From Anaerolineae bacterium (GTDB lineage Bacteria; Chloroflexota; Anaerolineae; JAFGEY01): a stretch of 6,079 bases of DNA. The position numbers and the translations under genes were made by a program. The stretch is taken from positions 1-6,079 of the forward strand of contig JAFGEY010000195.1 of NCBI GenBank assembly GCA_016931365.1, in the 5' to 3' direction. Shown here piece after piece: positions 1-6,079 of this stretch. Numbering within the stretch: position 1 is the first letter of the stretch; every line of letters begins with the position of its first letter. Below the pieces are notes generated by a model that saw only the letters and a program-made list of their open reading frames with translations, had not been told where the DNA came from and did no database searches.

Positions 1-222
1 GTCAAGGCCATGCCCAAGCCGGCGCAGTGGATCGAGGTGCGCTTTGAGGATTTTGTGCTCAAGCAAGAGGAAACCCTCGCCCGGCTGGAAGCCTTTTTAG
101 AGATTCCCCTGGCGCGGATCATCGTCAAGCCCGACGCGGTGGGGCGTTGGAAAACTGACGAGGGCGTCCATGACTTTGAATTTCTCAAGCCGGCCATGAT
201 CGAATATGGATATGAAATCTAG
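1..222 (+). CDS. Sulfotransferase-like protein, C-terminal fragment (5' end outside window)
   Basis: The frame is open from the first base and ends at TAG 220-222, giving 73 residues of a longer protein; the ATG at 10 is internal and not a believable start. The fragment has the layout of the C-terminal part of PAPS-dependent sulfotransferases: an RFEDFV segment (residues 14-19, the family's R-Y-E-D-L position), a following helix ending in AFLEIP (31-36, matching the usual 'FLGLP' turn), then VGRWK (47-51), matching the conserved G-R-W near the family's C-terminus, and a final helix ending in a 'GY' (EYGYEI). Such enzymes move a sulfuryl group from PAPS to a sugar, lipid or other acceptor; the acceptor cannot be told here. 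The PAPS-binding P-loop-like motif would lie upstream, outside the window. The family call is fairly good; activity cannot be judged. A repeat cluster begins within a few bases of the stop. Confidence 0.68.
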   Translation, partial: VKAMPKPAQWIEVRFEDFVLKQEETLARLEAFLEIPLARIIVKPDAVGRWKTDEGVHDFEFLKPAMIEYGYEI

Positions 223-225
223 TGT

Positions 226-259
226 GTACTGCATATTGCGTATCAAGTACTGCGTATTG
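226..259. repeat. Repeat cluster A (TACTGCGTA-type units)
   Basis: This short A+T-richer stretch follows the sulfotransferase stop. It contains TACTGCATA (228-236), TTGCGTAT (236-243) and TACTGCGTA (248-256). These units are the reverse complement of, or one mismatch from, the TACGCAGTA units in clusters B and C, so cluster A is in inverted orientation relative to cluster B. It ends about seven bases before a GAGGG sequence that could be the ribosome-binding site of the broken gene at 276. Confidence 0.75.
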
Positions 260-275
260 AGGATAGAGGGTATTG

Positions 276-500
276 GTGCGGAGTTTTGATGAGTGGTTGA
301 GGACGGTATCTGAACAGGTCAGCACGGATCCGCTGTGGAAGATGAAAGCATATCGGCTGGCGCTGTTTCTTGGGTCACTCGTGTAGTACGATACGGCCAA
401 ATTGGCAGCCGACTCGCGTATGGTCAGCTTGGCCGATCAGTTGTTCAGGGCCGTTGGTTCTGTCGGAGCCAACATCGCCGAAGGTTACAGCCGCCATAAT
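276..500 (+). pseudogene. Broken four-helix-bundle (S23/23S-IVS-type) protein gene
   Basis: Reading from GTG 276 (TTG 273 is also possible) gives V-R-S-F-D-E-W-L, then DPLWKMKAYRLALFLGSL, a TAG stop at 384-386, and in the same frame YDTAKLAADSRM and ADQLFRAVGSVGANIAEGYSR. This matches the conserved core of the four-helix-bundle family named after proteins encoded in 23S rRNA intervening sequences, related in fold to the Avd accessory protein of diversity-generating retroelements. The TAG sits where relatives often have Trp (TGG), so a single G-to-A change would explain it. After GYSRHN the similarity stops at about 500 and the sequence turns into repeat cluster B, so roughly the last 40 residues of a normal protein of about 120 are missing. 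Two lesions argue for a dead gene rather than a recoded one. GAGGG at 266-270 could be its old ribosome-binding site. The molecular role of intact relatives is poorly known. Confidence 0.72.
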
Positions 501-502
501 TG

Positions 503-535
503 TACGCAGTATGCAATACGAATACGCAGTATGCA
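503..535. repeat. Repeat cluster B: 13-base exact direct repeat TACGCAGTATGCA
   Basis: Two identical copies of TACGCAGTATGCA lie at 503-515 and 523-535, 20 bases apart, with a further related piece (CAATACGAATACG) between and overlapping them. The cluster begins where similarity to the four-helix-bundle family breaks off and ends seven bases before the ribosome-binding site of the oxidoreductase gene. Its units point opposite to those of cluster A. Confidence 0.85.
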
Positions 536-541
536 GCCCCA

Positions 542-547
542 AAGGAG
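542..547 (+). promoter_or_regulatory. Ribosome-binding site AAGGAG for the oxidoreductase gene
   Basis: AAGGAG lies seven bases before ATG 555. It decides the start: the same frame is open back to the TAG at 384 and could be extended to TTG 402, but that stretch encodes the remnant of the four-helix-bundle protein and then repeat DNA, while the Rossmann fold begins just after ATG 555. Confidence 0.85.
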
Positions 548-554
548 ACCTCTT

Positions 555-1550
555 ATGCAGCGAGTCTGTGTGATCGGCCTCGGGCCCATCGGAAATCTGC
601 ACGCCACGATTTACCAGGCGCACCCGCTGGCTGAACTGGTCGGTGTGTGCGACATCAAGCCCGACCGCGCCGACCGCGCCGCCGCGCGATTGGGCGTGCC
701 CGCATTTTACGACGTGGAGACGATGCTCAAGACACTGTCGCCCGACATGTGCAGCGTCGCTACCGGCGGTTACGAGTACGGCAGCGAGCATTACGAGCCG
801 ACTATGCAGGCGCTGGAGTTCGGCTGCCACGTTTTGGGCGAAAAACCCATTTCCAACACCATTTCCGAGGCCGAAGCGATGGTCGCCAAGGCCGAAGAAA
901 AAGGGCTTTGCTACGGCATCAATCTCAACCATCGCTTCAACCCGGCGCACCGGCTGGCCAAAAAGTGGGTCGATGAGGGGCGGCTGGGCCACCTGCTCTT
1001 TGTCAACATGAGCATGTGGATCAAGAACCCGCGCGAAAGCTCGCCCTATTTCCAGATCAAGGCACTGCACCCGCACACGGTCGATATTATGCGCTACTTT
1101 TGCGGCGATGTGGAAGCGGTGCAGTGTTTCGCCGTCAAAGCGCCGGGGCGGGTGATCTGGTCGACGGCGCAATTCAACATGCGCTTCAAAAACGGCGTGG
1201 TCGGCCACCTGGTCGGCAGTTATGACATCGAACGCGGACATCCGATGGAGCGCTGCGAAGTGGCCGGCGCCGGCGGGCGTTTTGTGATCGAGGATGTGTT
1301 CCAGCAGGTCACGCTGTACCCGGCCGGCGATCTGGAAAAGACGGTTTATACCAATCCCGGCTTGTTCGGCGGGATGAAGGATTTCGACGACACGTTTCGC
1401 GCGCGTTTGGGTCGCTTTGTCGAGCAGCTTGAAGAGGGCGTGTCGCCGGACGAGATCGATGGCTGCGCTGCCGACGGCCTGGCTGCGCAAAAAGTGCTGC
1501 AAGCGGCGATTGATTCGCTGGAAACGGAGACGGTGGTGTATATCAAGTAA
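555..1550 (+). CDS. Gfo/Idh/MocA-family NAD(P)-dependent oxidoreductase
   Basis: This 331-residue protein is of normal length for the family. The N-terminal Rossmann domain opens with VCVIGLGPIG (4-13), a G-x-G-x-x-G dinucleotide-binding loop; Asp33 at the end of the second strand suggests NAD rather than NADP. GEKPIS (95-100) is the family's E-K-P motif, with Lys97 the likely catalytic lysine. The C-terminal half fits the family's alpha/beta substrate domain and includes NHRFNP (125-130) and LHPHTVDIMRYF (171-182), where His174 and Asp177 fit the usual H-x-x-D helix. The acidic residue commonly found four places before that His is Ala170 here, and a His (172) replaces the usual Gly, which suggests a particular subfamily. 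Members oxidise or reduce sugars, inositols, sugar acids or related compounds in the cytoplasm; the substrate cannot be assigned. It probably forms an operon with the TIM-barrel gene 113 bases downstream, which has its own ribosome-binding site. The family call is secure. Confidence 0.93.
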   Translation: MQRVCVIGLGPIGNLHATIYQAHPLAELVGVCDIKPDRADRAAARLGVPAFYDVETMLKTLSPDMCSVATGGYEYGSEHYEPTMQALEFGCHVLGEKPISNTISEAEAMVAKAEEKGLCYGINLNHRFNPAHRLAKKWVDEGRLGHLLFVNMSMWIKNPRESSPYFQIKALHPHTVDIMRYFCGDVEAVQCFAVKAPGRVIWSTAQFNMRFKNGVVGHLVGSYDIERGHPMERCEVAGAGGRFVIEDVFQQVTLYPAGDLEKTVYTNPGLFGGMKDFDDTFRARLGRFVEQLEEGVSPDEIDGCAADGLAAQKVLQAAIDSLETETVVYIK

Positions 1551-1553
1551 CGG

Positions 1554-1648
1554 TATACCAAGTATCGAGTACTGCCTACTGCATACCAGGCATAGTCGAC
1601 ACGATACGCAGTATCTAGTACGCAGTATACAATGCAGTATGTATTATA
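1554..1648. repeat. Repeat cluster C: two-sided TACTGC / GCAGTA array
   Basis: This cluster fills nearly all of the gap between the two sugar genes. The left half carries TACTGC at 1570-1575 and TACTGCATA at 1577-1585, the latter identical to 228-236 in cluster A. The right half carries TACGCAGTAT at 1605-1614 and 1619-1628 (period 14) and TGCAGTAT at 1633-1640, the orientation of cluster B. The halves are therefore partly complementary around a centre near GTCGAC (1595-1600) and could fold into an imperfect hairpin in RNA or a cruciform in DNA. The run ends directly before the next ribosome-binding site. It also contains TATTAT (1642-1647), which resembles a -10 box, but no convincing -35 partner was found. 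Confidence 0.8.
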
Positions 1649-1649
1649 C

Positions 1650-1655
1650 AAGGAG
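1650..1655 (+). promoter_or_regulatory. Ribosome-binding site AAGGAG for the TIM-barrel gene
   Basis: AAGGAG is eight bases before ATG 1664 and immediately follows repeat cluster C. It supports that start, which also places the first beta strand (M-K-L-G-A-N) at the N-terminus as expected for the family. Confidence 0.85.
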
Positions 1656-1663
1656 AAACCATA

Positions 1664-2467
1664 ATGAAACTGGGCGCAAATTCGGTGCTTTTTGGCGCAT
1701 TCGACCTGGAAACGGCATTCAAATACACGGCGATGGCTGGCTATGACGGCATCGAACTGTCGGCGATTGGCGGGATGAGCGAACATCTGGTGCTGGATCG
1801 CTGGCAGGAACTCGCGCCGGAGATCAAGCGGCTGTCCCAGGCGTATGGGCTGGAACTGCTGGCCATGGAGCAGCCGCGCCAGGACCCGGCGACGATGGAA
1901 GCGGCGATGCAGGCCGCGGTCGAGATCGGCATTCCGATCATCAACTGCGGGCCGGGCGGCAAATCTGAAGACGCTGAACTCTGGTCGCAGGTGATCGACT
2001 CGCTGGGCAATCTGTCCAAGATGGCGGAGAAATACGGCGTGATCCTGTGTGTCAAGGCGCATGTGGGAGCGAGCATTTACAATACGCCGACCACGCTGCG
2101 GGCGATGCAAGAAATTGCTTCGCCTGCCTTTGGCATCGACATGGATCCCTCGCACATCTACCGGGCGGGCGAAAACCCGGTCGAGGCGATTGCGGCGGTC
2201 ATCGCACGGGTCAAGCACGTCCACATCCGCGATTGCAAGGGGCGGCAGCATGGCCCCGGCGACCCGCACATGCAGGCCAACGGGCGCGGCGATATTGACC
2301 TGGTGGGCTATGTGCGCGTGCTGCACGAGCGCGGCTATGCTGGCCCGCTGGATTTGGAGATCATTGGCGCCAAGGCCCAGGGCTATACGCTGGAGCAGTG
2401 CTGTGTGATCGCGGCGGAATCGCGGGGGCACATGCAGGCCTGCCTGCAAGCCTGCGGGGCGAGATAA
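1664..2467 (+). CDS. Sugar phosphate isomerase/epimerase-type TIM-barrel protein (xylose isomerase-like fold)
   Basis: At 267 residues this protein has the usual size for the AP-endonuclease-2/xylose isomerase-like TIM barrel, a fold shared by IolE, IolI, D-tagatose 3-epimerase-like and hydroxypyruvate isomerase-like enzymes. Visible landmarks are GYDGIELS (26-33) on the second strand, GIDMDPSHIYRAG (157-169), VKHVHIRDCKG (183-193), GRGDID (207-212) and LDLEIIGA (229-236). Asp161, His187 and Glu232 are the likely divalent-metal ligands. The usual fourth ligand, a Glu on the fifth strand, appears to be replaced: the strand reads LCVKAHVG (128-135), with Lys131 in that place and His133 nearby. 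It may be a non-standard metal site. It probably isomerises or epimerises a keto sugar or inositol derivative in the same pathway as the oxidoreductase gene upstream. No signal peptide is seen, so it is likely cytoplasmic. The substrate is unknown; a hydratase/dehydratase role like that of IolE remains possible. Confidence 0.88.
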   Translation: MKLGANSVLFGAFDLETAFKYTAMAGYDGIELSAIGGMSEHLVLDRWQELAPEIKRLSQAYGLELLAMEQPRQDPATMEAAMQAAVEIGIPIINCGPGGKSEDAELWSQVIDSLGNLSKMAEKYGVILCVKAHVGASIYNTPTTLRAMQEIASPAFGIDMDPSHIYRAGENPVEAIAAVIARVKHVHIRDCKGRQHGPGDPHMQANGRGDIDLVGYVRVLHERGYAGPLDLEIIGAKAQGYTLEQCCVIAAESRGHMQACLQACGAR

Positions 2468-2488
2468 ACACAGTTTTCAACCTGTTGC

Positions 2489-2525
2489 AAGAACCCGGGG
2501 TGGGATCGAACCCCCGGGTTCTTTT
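2489..2525 (+). terminator. Rho-independent terminator after the sugar genes
   Basis: A perfect 12-base-pair stem is formed by AAGAACCCGGGG (2489-2500) and CCCCGGGTTCTT (2512-2523), with an 11-base loop, followed by a T-rich run (TTCTTTTGTTGT, 2519-2530). It starts 22 bases after the TIM-barrel stop codon. It lies between convergent genes. On the opposite strand the stem is preceded by A residues but has no good T-run after it, so it should act mainly on the plus strand, perhaps weakly on mfd transcripts. Confidence 0.88.
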
Positions 2526-2581
2526 GTTGTATCTGTTCAGTCGATGGGAGTAGGGGCACGGCGCTGGTTGAGCAATTATGT

Positions 2582-6079
<3,498 letters not shown>

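Noticed and set aside
226..535. Repeat clusters as a CRISPR array
   Set aside because: The units are 9-13 bases, imperfect, at irregular spacing of 14-20 bases and in both orientations; no spacers of uniform length and no cas genes are seen.
375..1502. Minus-strand open frame of 375 codons opposite the oxidoreductase
   Set aside because: It is a shadow caused by G+C-rich codon use; the protein resembles no family and runs across the repeats and the pseudogene.
402..1550. Longer oxidoreductase start at TTG 402, giving 382 residues
   Set aside because: The extra 51 residues are the tail of the broken four-helix-bundle gene plus translated repeat DNA; a good ribosome-binding site and the Rossmann fold place the start at ATG 555.
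1642..1647. TATTAT as a -10 promoter box for the TIM-barrel gene
   Set aside because: No acceptable -35 sequence lies at the right distance, and such strings arise easily from the repeat units; it lies only 8-13 bases before... the ribosome-binding site region, leaving almost no leader.
1346..2449. Minus-strand open frame of 367 codons opposite both sugar genes
   Set aside because: It spans two real genes and the repeat spacer, where it becomes a Tyr-rich low-complexity run; no protein family is recognisable.
2502..2512. Minus-strand GGTTCGATCCC, which matches the T-loop consensus of a tRNA
   Set aside because: No acceptor, D or anticodon arm can be built around it, and the bases are better explained as the loop and inner stem of the terminator hairpin.

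Overview
The window comes from a G+C-rich bacterial chromosome. No rRNA, tRNA, CRISPR array or transposase gene is visible. The style fits an environmental Chloroflexota (Anaerolineae-like) genome: G+C-rich genes, A+T-richer spacers packed with short TACGCAGTA-type repeats, and a small four-helix-bundle (S23-like) gene relic beside them. That taxonomic guess rests on general familiarity, not on a marker gene, and is weak.

Layout. Positions 1-222 (+) hold the C-terminal end of a sulfotransferase-like protein cut by the window edge. Positions 223-554 hold no intact gene. They carry a repeat cluster, a broken four-helix-bundle gene (one in-frame TAG, then loss of the C-terminal part) and a second repeat cluster. 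Positions 555-1550 (+) encode a Gfo/Idh/MocA-family NAD(P)-dependent oxidoreductase. A third repeat cluster fills the 113-base gap before 1664-2467 (+), a sugar phosphate isomerase/epimerase-type TIM-barrel protein. A strong hairpin terminator at 2489-2525 closes this unit. Positions 2582-6079 (-) are nearly all of mfd, the transcription-repair coupling factor, converging on the sugar genes and running off the right edge at its 5' end.

Function. The oxidoreductase and the TIM-barrel protein are a classic pairing in sugar, inositol or sugar-acid catabolism: one oxidises or reduces a hydroxyl/keto position and the other isomerises or epimerises the product. The substrate cannot be read from the sequence. 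Mfd is an unrelated housekeeping gene on the other strand.

The most notable structure is in the spacers. One repeat family fills all three plus-strand spacers, ends just before each ribosome-binding site, and flanks the dead four-helix-bundle gene in inverted orientation. I saw no convincing new defence or metabolic system.
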